A stretch of DNA of 64,000 bases from Tribonema minus (GCA_017506865.1 JAFCMP010000534.1:612397-676396); one strand, 5' to 3'. Positions 29,901 to 41,935 are shown, counted from the first letter of the stretch. The notes: generated by a model from the sequence alone, not told the origin. Numbers and translations: made by a program.

Positions 29901-32365
29901 ACTAATGAAGAGGCCAAGTTCATACCTGAAGTACATTCCTACATGAAGTGCGTGCATACATAGAAGTATATATATATATACGAGTGCCACTACTCAGGCA
30001 AAGTTCATACTTGAAGTACATGCACTGTGCTCAGCACGCCAATCCGCCAAGAAGAACCACTATTTGCGTCAGTTTGTTGCAGATTGGCATACACTTGCAA
30101 GTTGCCATAGCAGCATTTGGGTTCCTTGGTGTGATTAGCAGTGAAGCCAGCGCCCTCATTACCGCCATGGCTGAGGAGTATGCAGCGCGCGAGCGGAACG
30201 ACTTCGGCCTGGCTGAGCGGCGCTTAAGGGAGTTGCAGTTGCTATGATTAGGGCTGCGCTTTCCACTGCGCTGCACAATGAGAACCCTAACCCTAAGTCT
30301 CAGTGAGTGATGGCGTATTTTTTTATTTAAATCTGGCGGCACCAACTTTTAGAGGCAATAGCGGGGGCTTCGAGGCTAACCCTAATTCTAACCCTGAGTC
30401 CTCTGATTTGATAGCGCAAAGTCTGCAGCATGCAACGGCTCAACCCGCCTTCATGAGCTGAAGCGATGTTGATGTTCGCGCGGCCTTGTATGCTGACAGC
30501 AGCTACATTACATCTTAATATTGACAGGACTGCAAGCTGTGCAGGCTTGAAAGCACATGGCCGTGGGGCAATGAGTCACGGGGAAAACAAGATTTATGAA
30601 CTCTGAACCCCTGAAAGTACGCCTGGGGGCTGTGTAGGCCCACCAGTTGTACATGGGGGTTAGGGTTAGGGTCAGGGTTAGCCTAACCCTAACTCTAACC
30701 ACTCCGCAAGTTCTACACAATGACATGTAACAGCGTAGCAAAGCCTGGCGATGACTTTGGCAAGAACTTGCCACCGAGAGGCAAGGCTACTCTTATGCTG
30801 GCGCCTACAGGCACGTTCAAGCATGTCATTCAGAACAACACTGCTTGTGCCATTGTACATCGAACTTCACAATATGAACCTCAGCATCAATGTGTTGTGT
30901 CAACTCTATCAACCGCTGAGTCCACAAGTATACTTACCAGTTGTTACAATCTTCATGTTAGCAGGCAAGCCTTGTGCTTGCTCTCTTTTGCGCACTATGA
31001 CTCATGTTGACTGAATGTGTTGTCCTCCGTGTTGCGCATGCAGCCCTTCCGGACGATGGCAGTGACCTGCCAGCAGAGATGGGCAGTCTTCATAGCACAG
31101 CCTCAGGGGCAAAGGGGCCCTCCAGGCCCACGTCCATGTCGTCGGTGGCACAGCGAGGTGAGAATCTTGTTGTGAACACATGACAACGCACCTCCACCTT
31201 GCATGCTCATCCATGTGACTGGCCTGCAGTCTGCGCTGCCGACTATGATAGTCCATAGTTTTGTCATTAACTACGTGCAGCACTTCTTTCATGGCATGCC
31301 TGTTGGCATGGCCAGGTGAATGAAGTTACATTCTCGCGATCGGAGCGAGTAGTTCTGGTGGTGTGACCTGCCAAACGGCCTGCTGTCGGAATACTTGGTG
31401 TGTTACACGGGCATCATACAACATGTATTGCGGTCCCACAGTATGTAGCCACAACGATGTGCATGAGTTGCGTGTATTGTTACTGGTCACGCGATGACGG
31501 TTCTCAATGCTTGCCATTGAGCAGTGACGCATAGATTTGTTGGAGTCAGGGTTTGAGCTTCTCTGGATCAATGTACCGTGGTCCCTTATGGCTGGTCAAC
31601 CACTGATTCGCTGAGTGGCGTAAGAGATGCAATCAGTCTTTTTAACGGCTAGTGATATTTACATGTGCTGTCAGCACTCGCAACCGGTGCATGTGGCCTT
31701 TCCAGTGCACATAGTTCTCAGCGCCGATGTGGTCATTGACACCACAATGACCATGCATCTCTTTATTGTTTATGGGATTGTTGCTTACACCATGGCCGTG
31801 CCGCCCTCTGCCTCGGATACACGCAGTGGCTGCAGTCAACGGAAGTGCATCAAACCGCAACAGCGGCTCCAACTACGCCGTTGCACGAGCAAACCTCAGC
31901 AGCAGCGGCAGCAGGCGCGGCAGCGGCGCAAGTAGCGCTACATCCTCCGGCCACGGCAGCATCGCCGGCACATCCGGCCCGCGCGCTGCATTTGCGTCAG
32001 GCGCCAGCAGCGTATCGGCCTCTGGGCACGGCAGCAGCACGGTCAGCGGCCCTCGCGGATCGCTGACCTCAGGAACTGGATCGAGACCTGTCAGCATGAG
32101 CAAGGTCAAGTCCCTTACGGCCGCGTTTGAGCAGCAGCAGGTGTCTGGGACGACGCCGGTGGTGGCAGAAACGGTGCCGGCGGCGGCAGCGGGGTCAGTG
32201 GGAACGGGACCCGGGGGACTTCGCAGGTCTAGCGGCAACAGTGTGAGCTTCAGCGTGAGGACTGCCAGCACACCAGCGGAGTCTGCGGCTGCGCCGACGG
32301 AAGAAGAGTCGCCCAACAGACGATCATTCCTGAGCAAACTGCGGCAGTTCAACCGCAAGGCGTGA
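26949..32365 (+). CDS. Ankyrin-repeat protein, 404 residues from the internal ATG
   Basis: Exons: 26949-27161 (continuing upstream to an acceptor at 26928), 27683-27810, 28420-28485, 28955-29009, 29563-29671, 31044-31157 and 31836-32365. All phases agree and the sum is exactly 404 codons plus TGA. The first ATG-bounded exon encodes GSTALHWACRGGKLEVAQWL. The next carries DGRTPLFFACDGCHESVVKW and DGQTPLHR. The fifth has DNGGKTPEH. These are three to four ankyrin repeats, a protein-binding scaffold. After the repeats comes a short linker (LGIADMLKAARAPEPEPDF). Then follows a long Ser/Gly-rich low-complexity tail (NSGSNYAVARANLSSSGSRR) ending in the basic RRSFLSKLRQFNRKA. The tail could be a phosphorylated or membrane-proximal segment. 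Partner unknown. A TGTAA at 32836 may be the poly(A) signal. Confidence 0.78.
27878..27900 (+). repeat. Short interstitial telomeric repeat
   Basis: TTAGGGTTAGAGTTAGGGTT followed by AGG, in an intron of the ankyrin gene. A second, more decayed copy (TTAGGGCTAGGGTTAG) lies at 28247-28262. Confidence 0.8.
30083..30247 (+). CDS. Orphan terminal exon candidate within an ankyrin-gene intron
   Basis: A strong acceptor (TTGTTGCAG) is followed by 54 codons and TGA. The peptide has a hydrophobic start (VAIAAFGFLGVISSEASALI) and an amphipathic charged end (AEEYAARERNDFGLAERRLR). Composition is coding-like. It is out of phase with the preceding ankyrin exon, so it is either an alternative 3' exon using another donor or the tail of a different small gene. 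No family recognised. Confidence 0.35.
   Translation: MGIHLQVAIAAFGFLGVISSEASALITAMAEEYAARERNDFGLAERRLRELQLL
30656..30702. repeat. Head-to-head interstitial telomeric repeats
   Basis: GGGTTAGGGTTAGGGTCAGG then GTTAGCCTAACCCTAACTCT: G-rich units run into C-rich units at a short centre. This is the arrangement expected at a telomere-telomere junction. Further short C-rich runs lie at 30285-30296 and 30377-30398. All are in the intron between 29671 and 31044. Confidence 0.8.
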
Positions 32366-33402
32366 TTATCTTGTGCGCATTCGGCCGAACCAGGGGGGTG
32401 CATGCGTAGTGCGTGCGTAGAGCCTTGGCATGGGTGGCGTGTGGGCCCTTGTGTGTGGCCGTAGTATTGTCGTTTGGTGAGCGCTGTGTCACCCTGGAAC
32501 TTCAAGTTTCCATTGTGACGGGCGCATGTGCACACACCTGAAGCAACCGCAGTGACGGTGGTCATGGGTCATGCCAACCCAGCAATGCAGGGACATGGTG
32601 GATTGCTTCCGCATAGAGTGCATGTCCGCCCCCACACCACAAAAAAACTGTGCAGGCCCGCCAGTGGGCTCCATCGCTCTGTGTGCTGTCTCGAGAGGGA
32701 TCTGTTACGGTAACTAAGACAGGTCGTTGCGTGTACTAGCGCGCAGCACAACAATGCTAAGTCCTTGCAACACGTTCAAGGTCCAATATATGTTTGCTGC
32801 ATGGTTTGCCTGTAGTCGTTGCTGCATGGTTTGCTTGTAAACACTGGTGGTAAGTCCTGGTTTGTTTGTTTTCACGGCTGGCTGGCTGGCTGCAGAGCGT
32901 TACTTTTTGCAACTCTGTGCAGTGGTGCTCTGCGCAGCACCTCAGCACTGGACGAAAAACAAACCGTTTGCTATACAAGTCCATACGTACAAGAGGTAGC
33001 ATGAGCTGTGCAAAAGCCGCCAATGCAGAGTACGTGAGGGGATGTCCACTCGGCATCATCTTGCTATAAATTATTTGCCTGTGCAATTTTGTGATATTTC
33101 AATAAAATTGGGTGGTCGTGAGTGACCTATCAGTGCTAATAAATGGCCAGGCTGTAGAGTTGTGAGCCAGGATTACAGAGAAGTTGACCAAAGCAGGACA
33201 GGACGAAGATCAAGGCTTGGTGTCTTGATGCTGAAGTGAAGTTCATGTTGGAAAGATTGGCCATCTGTTTGGTGCAACCGTCACGGGGGCTTTGGTGCCC
33301 CGTGGCAACCATGGTGGGGTTGTATCACCTCTTCATGGCTTTGCGTGCAAGTTGCTTCATGAAATGAGGGAGCTTCTTGCAGCTCTCAAGCTGGGCTCGC
33401 TT
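32366..33402. other. Intergenic, no gene seen
   Basis: Holds the likely 3' UTR of the ankyrin gene, a ~30-bp tandem duplication (GCTGCATGGTTTGC twice, near 32793 and 32820) and a 17-bp fragment of a longer repeat found elsewhere (ATACAAGTCCATACGTA at 32973-32989). Confidence 0.55.
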
Positions 33403-33412
33403 CAACTTCAAC

Positions 33413-36152
33413 GTCGGGGCGCACGGTTGACTGGCTCCTTGAGCTGCTGGCGTGGCTGGGTACCGCGGCGTACTCCACCCCCGCCGCGCCGCCCGCCCCC
33501 TTTTGGCGTCGCCACGCAGCCGCGCGCCTCAGCGCTGTGGGCGGCGACACCATCCGCCACCTGTTCGCCCGCACCTTCTGCACGGACACCCGAGACCGCG
33601 TCTCCGCGCTGCTAGAACCAATTGGGCAGTTTGAGGTCGGCGCGCGGGGGGGCGCAGAGAGGGTGGCGCTCATGGCGCAGCTCACGCATGAGTGCAGCGG
33701 CGTGCTCCTTGCCATTGACGGCAGTAACGCCTTCAACGCGCTGTCGCGCTCGGCAGTCCTCACTGCGGTGGCTGAGCATCTGCCTGGCCTGTACGTCGAG
33801 CACATCTACCTACAATTTGGCCTAGATGGGCACGCCGACGCCGCTATCATCATCTCTCAACAGGGCGTGCAGCAGGGCGACCCACTGGGGCCGCTGCTGT
33901 TCACGCTGGCACTGCGCGGCACCATGGTGGCTGCCCGCGCCAATTTCCCGCAGCTGGCGCTTCCGGGCTACCTCGATGACCTCACCATCATGACGCCCAG
34001 CTGTGACGCGCCAGTGCTCGGCTACGTTGGCCGCGCGTTCCGCTTCATACAACAGGCGCTGAGCGAGCTAAACATTCAGGTCAACGTCACGAAATGCGCG
34101 GCGCTGGTGCCGGCCTCAGGCGGCGCCCGCGAGCGCGCCGCCGCCGTCTTCGCCGCCGCCAATGTCCCCGTACCAGTATGTGACCGCGGCATCACGCTGA
34201 TGGAGGTGCCGGTCGGCACCGAGGACTTCGTGCGCGCACACGTAGCGGCGACCCTTCGTGCCCCCGGCACCGACCGCCTGGTGGCGGAGCTTGTGCAGAT
34301 GGAGGATGTGCAGGCTGCCTGCTCCATTCTGTCACAGTGCATCTTGCCGTCCCCGCCCGCGCAGGGCATGTCGCGCGCAACACGGCGCCATCCCTCACGC
34401 ACGAGGAGCTACGGCGCTTCGACGCCATCACGCTAGCGGCCGTGGTCGCGCTGGCGCAGGAGCCATCGGCGGGTCTCACGCCGCTGGCCCACAAGGGCGC
34501 GCCGGCGGCGGGTGACGATTGCCGCGGCCCGCCGGCGGTTGCGGCGGCGGCGGCGCCGCCCTCTCTGTGGGCGGCGGCAGTGGCATGGGTACGCGGCGCT
34601 GACTGGGGTGGCGAGGCCCCAGTGACGCTACCAGCACATCAGCAGGTACGCGTGCATCTACGGCTGGGGAGCGGTGGCTTTGACGTGCTGGGCGCGGCGC
34701 CCCGTGCATGTGCCGCATTTGCTGCACGTACCCTCGAGTGCATGGGACCGGCACTGGCGGCGTTTCCAGTGGCGGCACGCAGCCGCATCCTAGAGCACGC
34801 ATGCTATGGCTTCACCTTCACACAGATAGCTACCTGCCTGCAGAAGCTGCGCAGCGGCAGCGATGATGCCGCAGCGGCGCTCGCACTGCTCCTGCCCTCG
34901 GTCTGGTACCGGGACTGGCGCCAGGACGACGGCGCATGGCAGACGCTGCACGATCTGCTGCAACGGGCAGGCGGAGCCGCGGGGCTGGGCATGCGGACTC
35001 GCGTCGGCGCGCGCTGCGCTGCGCCAGCGGTGGGCGCGAGCCAGGCTCTGCCCAGACCCCGCCGGCCGCCGTGCTGCCGCGGCGTCAAGCGGCGCTATCA
35101 CGCGTGCTCGACGCAGCGCTCGCCGCCACGCAGCTGCGCCGGCTTGAAGCAGCAACTGCGTTGGAAGCAGTCGCGGCGTGGCGCAGCGGCGCCTCTAAGG
35201 GGGCCATGGGTTTCTTGGCGCAGTTGCGGAGCACTGACCCAGCAGAGACCATCATGTCGCCGCCAGAATTCCGCGCGACGCTGCGGCGCCACCTGGGTGT
35301 GGAGCGCCCCGCCCCTGCTGCGGCGCGGTGCCCCAAGTGCCATAAACCAGTGGACTCAGGCGCCCACCTGCGCCGCTGCACACAAGGGCTTAACGTCACG
35401 CAACACAACTTGCTCGCAGACGCGCTCTTTCAGCTGCTCAAGCAGGTGGCCCACCTCCGCGGTCTCGACCGGGACACCCTTGCCCCTTCCGCCGCCACGC
35501 GGCGCGCCACGGGTTCAACAAGTTCGTGGACATCTCTTCGGCAGCAACCAGGTCTGCCTTCCAGTCCCTAGAGTGCAGCCGAGCGCAGACGCGGTAGCGG
35601 CAGGCCGGTGCACTAAACTGCGCGGCGGCTTTGAAGTAGCTTGTTGCATAGACGTCACCATACGTGACAGCTCATGCCCCTCCCGCCTCCGTCAGGCTCA
35701 GGGGGACGCGCGCGATGTGCAGCGTGTGCTTGAATCGGCTTTGCAGGAAAAGATAGACACACACGTAGTCTCAGGGGCCCTGGACCCCACTACACACGCC
35801 CTATTTTCCGCAGCCTTTGACCACTTCGGCGGTATGTCACGCGACACCCAAGCGCTGCTACACGCACTCGCAGAGCAGAGCTCGCAGGGCAGCTACAACC
35901 TCGCGCAGCACGTTGCCTTCTGGCGCCGCCGCACCTCCCTCGCGCTGTCGCTCACACGTGTCGTGATCGACAACTGGAACGCAGTCATGCCCCTGATGGC
36001 GACGTCAGCGCTTACCGCCGCATCGCACTGTTGCAACTTGAAGTGCCGCGGCCCTCGCCAGCCAGCGCATAACCGCCGGCCCCTCCGTAGATTTAGTTAT
36101 TGCAAGCCCGATTTATCGTGTGCTAAGCCCATGCGGTCCAGGACATAATGTA
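33413..36152 (+). mobile_element. 5'-truncated, inactive copy of the AACTTC-targeting LINE
   Basis: About 2.7 kb closely similar to the 3' part of the full-length element at 47.6-54.5 kb. It starts inside ORF2 at the residue equivalent to about 483. It keeps the RT motifs (IDGSNAFN, QQGVQQGDPLGPLLF, YLDD) but has lost eight codons around KARPIA, a few codons after LPGLY, and frame at about 34330. The RT part (33537-34436) and the C-terminal part (34337-36148) therefore read in different frames. It is flanked by a 10-bp direct repeat, CAACTTCAAC, at 33403-33412 and 36153-36162, the target-site duplication. The 5' truncation plus target duplication is classic target-primed reverse transcription. 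Confidence 0.9.
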
Positions 36153-36162
36153 CAACTTCAAC

Positions 36163-37104
36163 ATCATTTGTAACTGACCTCAGTGGGACTCGAACTTTGG
36201 TTGCTAAGCCTGTCTGTGGCAGCACATGTGCAGAATCTTTGATGTGGGCATTGTCAGGGACATGCAACATGCCATTGGGCAAATCCCGGCGATCAAATGA
36301 CTATTAAATGAAGATCCGATGTGGAGGTGGTGCCTTGCCGTCATGGATTGCAAACTCACAGGGGCACTCTGACTGCGGGCATGCCAATGCGCGATCCATT
36401 TGCGCAACCATGTGTGCTGTCACATAAGGGGCATTGAAGATCTCATCCTAAGATAAGCTTAATACCAGATACTGCATCAGCGCCTACACTTTCTGTATCT
36501 GCTACAGGTCTGTGTGTTTCCAACTCTGTGTTCAGGCCCCTATCGAGATCAGCGGCAGGGCAGCGCAGCGACCCACACATCGCGCATTGCGGTGCTGCGT
36601 TCATTGTTGATGTCTCAACCACTTCAATGAGGATGGTGAATGCTTGAGGTGGGGAATCGGCATGGGTACAATTTATTGCTCTACAGGGAACAGTGCAAAG
36701 AACTATCATGATGCTTGTCTGGCTATATATTTATAAGTATATTCAACATCTCACTTTTTAAAGCGCACCTTTGATTGCATCTGATTCAAGAGTCTGGACG
36801 GACGGGCCTTTGAATGGCAGCAACCACTGATGCCAGTTCACACTGCCTGAATGAACTTGCTTGATTTCTGGAGCCACAAGCAGAAGACCACTACTACTGC
36901 ATTTTTTGACAAGCCAGTCCAGCCCTCCAGGGACTTCACAAATAAGGTCTCACTTCCCAATTGAAGCATGATTGTCGCAAGTGCATTGCCAATGCGAGAA
37001 GAAGAGCAGCACTGTTCACAGAGTGGGCATTTGCACATTATAGATGCATTGATGGGGCCTCAGCTGTGCTTCCGACCAGCACATTCAATAAATCAGCCAG
37101 GCAC
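36163..37104. other. Intergenic, no gene seen
   Basis: Ordinary sequence between the truncated LINE and the minus-strand gene ending at 37105. On the minus strand at 36184-36194 is a tRNA T-loop-like GTTCGAGTCCC, but no tRNA folds around it. Confidence 0.5.
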
Positions 37105-37988
37105 CTACTCCGAGTGTTCGCCATCATCGCTAGCAAAGGCCGCTTGCCACGTCGACAACGTTTGTAGTATGGCGTCGATACGCTCATGGGGTGGAAGCAT
37201 GAGGTCCACGTCAAGCTGCTCAACCAGAGGCCCAGGGCCCTCATCAAGCTTCTCCTTGATTTCGATAAATGCAGGCAGCACATCCCGTACCTCAGGGCCA
37301 ACTTGCGCATCCTGGCCCTCTGGCATGAACTGAGGGTCTTTGGAGCATGCACTGAGGTAGTGAGCGATGTGACGCATGGCATCTGATGCTGATGGTGACG
37401 ATCCAGCCCCACGTGCGTGGAGCACCGTAATGGCCCGCCCTTTGAGTTGATATACGGCAAAGGACGTGCCATCCGTAAACACTACCATAGTGGGGTGGTA
37501 TGACATGTTAATGGTGCCAAGGAGCACCATGGTGGCCTGCAACCTCAGCAGGTCGACAGTCTGCATTTCTGCTGGCGTCTTCCAATCAAATACAACGCGC
37601 AGCTGGAGCTCCCATGATACGATAAACACCTTCGCTGGCACAACAGCTGCACCGGTGCTACCTCTGAATGAAGTTGTGCCTACGGTAAAGCAGAGTGGCA
37701 TCTTGCTCTTGCGGGCATCTACCATGTTGAAGCACTCCTCATCACCGAGACGCACGCCAAATTTGACCAACTCAGCTGTAATATGCAGCAGCAGAGCGGC
37801 TGAGGTCGCGCCTGCCTCCTGCCCATGTGGCAACGAAAAGCTGTTGTACTCGCCGGCCATCTCTTGCTCACTGAAGGAGGCCAGCTCGGCTGGCTTGAAA
37901 TTCTGCGATAAGCCGAGGTGCGCCAGTGCGGCATCCACAAGTGGCTCGATGCGGGTGATGAAGGTGTCACTGAATCTGACGCTGTCTG
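37105..37988 (-). CDS. Unknown protein with candidate PD-(D/E)XK nuclease-like core, terminal exon
   Basis: A 294-codon exon opens after a strong acceptor (TTCTGCAG) and ends at TAG or TAA-side stop 37105 after SDDGEHSE. It starts DSVRFSDTFITRIEPLVDAA and later reads VVFDWKTPAEM (37579-37590 for FDWK), then LLRLQATMVLLG and TMVVFTDGTSFAVYQLKGR. A D-x-K after a beta strand, followed by a Gln-containing helix and a paired-strand tDGxxFxVYxL unit, resembles the core of restriction-like nuclease domains found in many uncharacterised eukaryotic and transposon-linked proteins. This is pattern matching, not a proven homology. A likely first exon at 38194-38153 starts MQGPENESEKVPKK and ends at a GTCAGT donor, but its phase 0 end does not fit the phase-1 entry of the main exon. 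An extra exon or another start is needed. Confidence 0.6.
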
Positions 37989-38928
37989 CTGCAGAATTGC
38001 AAAGATGGAACGAGAACAGAGAACACACACAGCTCAGCTGAGACAGCACTGAAGATGTTGACACTGGTGTCACAAGCCAGTTGAGTGGCATTTGAAAGGA
38101 GGAGGCACTAATGACAGTGATGGCAATGCCAAGCAGATTCCGGCACACTGACCTTCTTCGGAACTTTCTCGCTTTCGTTTTCCGGGCCCTGCATGTGCAA
38201 GCGAAATTTTGCAATACAACAGTCATGTCTGTGTCAAGTGCAGGTGATAGCATGCCACACAAAGTGACGACCGCTGGGTCTGCGGCACATCTTCGCGGTG
38301 TAACAGCACATGTTGTTCGCACAAACCTTCCCAACAGGTCAGTGGCACACAGAGTGCGCCGGACCAGATGCGATGTCTACAAAAAGGCAAGGGGTGGCTT
38401 CGGCACGCTTACCTAAATGTAGCAAACACGCAGGCGCAATTTTCAGAAAAGAGTATCGGTTGATCCAACACTGACCATACAGCCTATGCGCGCAAACAGT
38501 ATTGTTTGCCTGACATTCGTAATAGGCAGCGAGCTCACGCGTGGACGCAAGCAACATCATGAGAGTGTGTCTCAGCTGGACCATTTGACTCAGCTTGGTA
38601 CCATGTGCCGCACGGGTAAATAACGCGTATTCAAAGCGCACACGATGAAATGCTGTTTGGTATTCGCATCACCACCAGAACAACGACATCATGATGATCA
38701 AGGAGCTTGACAAGTGTGGCCAAACCTATGGCCATAGTGTCAAGCACACCTCACTAATACTGTGTCAATCATAAAATGCAGCAGGGTCAACGCAAGCTAT
38801 GGAAATGATCTGTGTCAATGAAGCACCCACAGTGAAGCGTTGCAAGACAGGTGGAACACCGCATAAAACTCAGTCGTGCTCAATTGATTGCAAATACAAG
38901 CGTACAACTGCAAGCTCGCCACACATCA

Positions 38929-39312
38929 TCATACCGGCGTCAACAACGCATCAGACCGCTGACCTGGTGCGTCCGGGGGTGGCATGGCTAGCGTTGCCTC
39001 CTTCTGGCGCATCTCTGCTGCCTGCTGGCGCATCAGCACTATTCCCTGCAGCGTCGCCGTCAATTGCAAGTTGGCCTGTTGCAGACATGCGTCGAGAGCG
39101 GCGCCTCTCATGCCACCGAACACCGCCTTCCGCCCACTCCTCTGCTTGACCTCCATTATCGCCTCCACCCTGGCCTCCAACTTCTCCGCAGCATTCTCTT
39201 GCTTGCAAATACCCTCCTCAAGCAGCTCAATTTTTGAACCACCAGAGTCGCTGCCACCACCATGTCCTGCGGCATCTGCAGCATGGAGAGTCCCCAATAA
39301 AACGGCGCGCAT
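38929..39312 (-). CDS. Small secreted or coiled-coil protein, 127 residues
   Basis: ATG at 39312 opens MRAVLLGTLHAADAAGHGGG, a short hydrophobic leader with an AxA-like site, then a Ser/Gly stretch. Residues about 27-105 form a long amphipathic helix (LLEEGICKQENAAEKLEARV ... QQAAEMRQKEATLAM) with heptad-like spacing, so a coiled coil is likely. It ends in a Pro-rich tail. It is intronless or the visible part is one exon. No family recognised. GC content and codon use match the host genes. Confidence 0.5.
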   Translation of the reverse strand: MRAVLLGTLHAADAAGHGGGSDSGGSKIELLEEGICKQENAAEKLEARVEAIMEVKQRSGRKAVFGGMRGAALDACLQQANLQLTATLQGIVLMRQQAAEMRQKEATLAMPPPDAPGQRSDALLTPV

Positions 39313-39400
39313 GAGAAGAAAAACGATACTGTGAACAACTGCTGCGTGCACACTTGTTTGTAGGCGAGGGACGCTTCAGGGCGCAAGCCTTCTTAGATTT

Positions 39401-39742
39401 TTGGTGCGCGTGCGGTTCTCCACACTACCGATGCATCTGGGCGTGCTGATTTTTGCGAGCCGGGTATGCGTACGTGCGTACCGCTACTACCGTCTACCAA
39501 TCAGCGCGCTGGGGTCGAGTTGCCGCTCCCCAGCGGGAACACCTGGAAGCCTCGAGCTTATTCTGGCGCTGGCTCTCCAGCGCGTGGGGTGGTGCTGCAC
39601 AAGCGACGCTGAGCGCGTGCAGCGTGTTGACGCTTGGCACATATCGTACTGCAGTCTCAAGCCTGCGGTCACGCTTCACGGCCGCCAGGCCGCTCTCATC
39701 ATGTTCCACCACTTTTCCGCCTCGAGAGCTCTAGAAGTGTAG
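39401..39742 (+). CDS. Possible small gene divergent from the 127-residue protein
   Basis: A GC-rich ~340-bp block starts about 90 bp from the ATG of the minus-strand gene. It is open in two plus frames: 39401-39742 starting MVRVRFSTLPMHLGVLIFAS, and 39453-39734 starting MRAGYAYVRTATTVYQSARW. Neither shows a domain. The divergent layout and compositional jump are the only support. Confidence 0.22.
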   Translation: MVRVRFSTLPMHLGVLIFASRVCVRAYRYYRLPISALGSSCRSPAGTPGSLELILALALQRVGWCCTSDAERVQRVDAWHISYCSLKPAVTLHGRQAALIMFHHFSASRALEV

Positions 39743-41935
39743 TTGTGCGTAACGGCTTTGAAGTTGCAGAGATGGAACGGGTTGGATGTGCTTGGCGTAG
39801 TAGCAGCGTCGGGACCGTCTAGCGGCAGGGCAGAATTTATGCCCGCCAAATGTACGTATTGTCATGGTCACAGGTTCAACGCATCAAGGGTGGCACATTC
39901 GCAAAAAACTTTTGCTGAGGTGGGAGCGATGGTCTCTAACCCGCTTTGGGAGCAACTTACACTTGTTCGCCCACATGCAGGAGGGGTCCCTTGCCCCCTA
40001 CCTCCGGAGGTACAAGGGAGGGCCTTCCTTGCGAATCTAATTGCAAACAAGTGTGGTTGCAGCAGATCCTGACATGCATGCATGCCATAAATAGTATTTC
40101 CAGGTATATTTGAAGGTCAGCAGGGACACCACCAGCATGCATGCTCTGTCCCTCGAAACCAACTGCTAAAAGCACATGATGTCCTACTACCCCACTTGAC
40201 GCTTGGCAAGGTCCATGTGACGGAAGCCACTCGTGGCGCTGCTATAGTACAAACGGGGTCTGAGGCACTTCTGCGACCAACAAACGCTGTGAAAAGATCG
40301 TTTTGAGGCTCAGGTTCCGCTGCCCCTGCTGCTGCTGCTGGTGGTGGCCCTACTGGCTACATGCCAATGAGATATGAGACGTGCCGTTTGACAAGAGCAA
40401 CAGGAAAGACAGCCGCAGGCCGACGGTTAGTCAAGACATGTGATGCTCACTGGCGCTTACCAGGCGCCTGCGCTTTCCCCGAACTCTGTCCACTGCGGGT
40501 GCGCCTGGTGGCTCTTGTGTTGCGACGCTCAGGTTCGATCTGCTCTTCACTGGGCTGGGCTGGGCTGGGGCTATTCTGGCGCTGCGTTTTTGCCTTCTGC
40601 TTGCTCGACATGAGCCCGTTAGCAAGCCGGGCAAGGTGTGCTGCCAGACGTGTTTATTCTCTAGATTTTGAAGTTTGATTTGTTGAAGTGCAGGATTTAG
40701 CGCTGGTGTAACACGAGATGTAAGACTTTCGCAACTACCCTGATGGGGCGAACCAAGCAGCGATAGTCGGCGTGCTCTTTAGACTCAGCCTATACGAGGG
40801 GGAAACTAAGACGCGCCCGCACAGCTAGCGCGAAGCCTGTGTGTGCAGAAGTATCGGCATTTATCGAACTACACACAGCACCGGCGCCACAACGTGATCA
40901 TTTGACAGTGCAGCACTGATGCATATGCATGCATCCCTATGTAGAAATCTGATACGTCTATAAGGCAACGCTTGCTCATTACTTTGAGGTCGCACGCTTC
41001 CAAAGACTGCTTACATATATTCCTATGTGTCCAGTACTTTTTTTTACTCTTATCAGGCATCGGTGGGGGGTCCTCCCCCCCCCGACCACCCACCGGCGCG
41101 CACACACCACACACGCATGCCCGTGGCCTCAGTACAGGTTGCTACTGTCGTATAGTGTCCCACGATATCATCTGCTTCATGCCACCGGCTCGCGCGGTGT
41201 ACGGCGGCTGAAAATGTACTTTTGGTGTGGCTGAATGCTTTCTGCAAGATGCAATTGCTCGCGCGTTGCCACACACGCACATATGATTGGCGCACACCAT
41301 GTCGAATGTATCCTGTTATAGCCATTCAAAATCACCAGCTGCGACGTGCATGCTCTCGCTGTGTGTTGCAGCTGCTGTACGCTTGTTGTCAAGGGCGCCT
41401 GTTGCAACAACCTCAAGAAAGCACGATGAAACGATGTCGACACAGCGCGCGTTGCACTCGTAATTAGATGAACTGATGCTATGTATCGTGGACTGTCGGC
41501 TGCTGTCCACGGCGCGCTGGCAAGCACCGTGGCGCAAGCAATAACAGGATTCGGCCTCAGAAAAAAGCGCAGAACTTCAAACACCTGGCTGCTTTTGCTG
41601 CTTGCTCGCGCCATGAAGCTGCCGGTGAGCGTTGGCAGGCTGGGCTACTTACAATACGTTGCTCATGTGCATTACGCGGCCTCACTAAGTGTCACTCAGC
41701 TGGTATGCTGCCCTGCGGCTCGATTTTTCTATGCGCCAGCACACTGGAAGGGGAACCCTAGTTGTGGCCCTCCTACCAATTCTTGTTTTTGTGTCGCACC
41801 TTATGAACCACGAGGAAACGAGAGGCACAAAAATTGGAATTGGTGGGAAAGCCCTACCTTCCCCCCCCTACTTATTAACACCACTGATTCCAGAGAATTG
41901 GCTGTGTTGCGGCGCCGGTGTCCAAGCTCCTAGGG
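39743..41935. other. No firm gene
   Basis: The plus frame at 41481-41933 (MYRGLSAAVHGALAS...) contains a basic and hydrophobic mix but no recognisable domain or splice support. The rest is unremarkable. Confidence 0.4.

Noticed and set aside
36184..36194. GTTCGAGTCCC box B on the minus strand as a tRNA gene
   Set aside because: No matching box A or foldable cloverleaf upstream.
41481..41933. 150-codon plus frame as a gene
   Set aside because: Mixed hydrophobic and basic start but no recognisable domain; it ends at the 93-bp dispersed repeat and lacks supporting splice sites.
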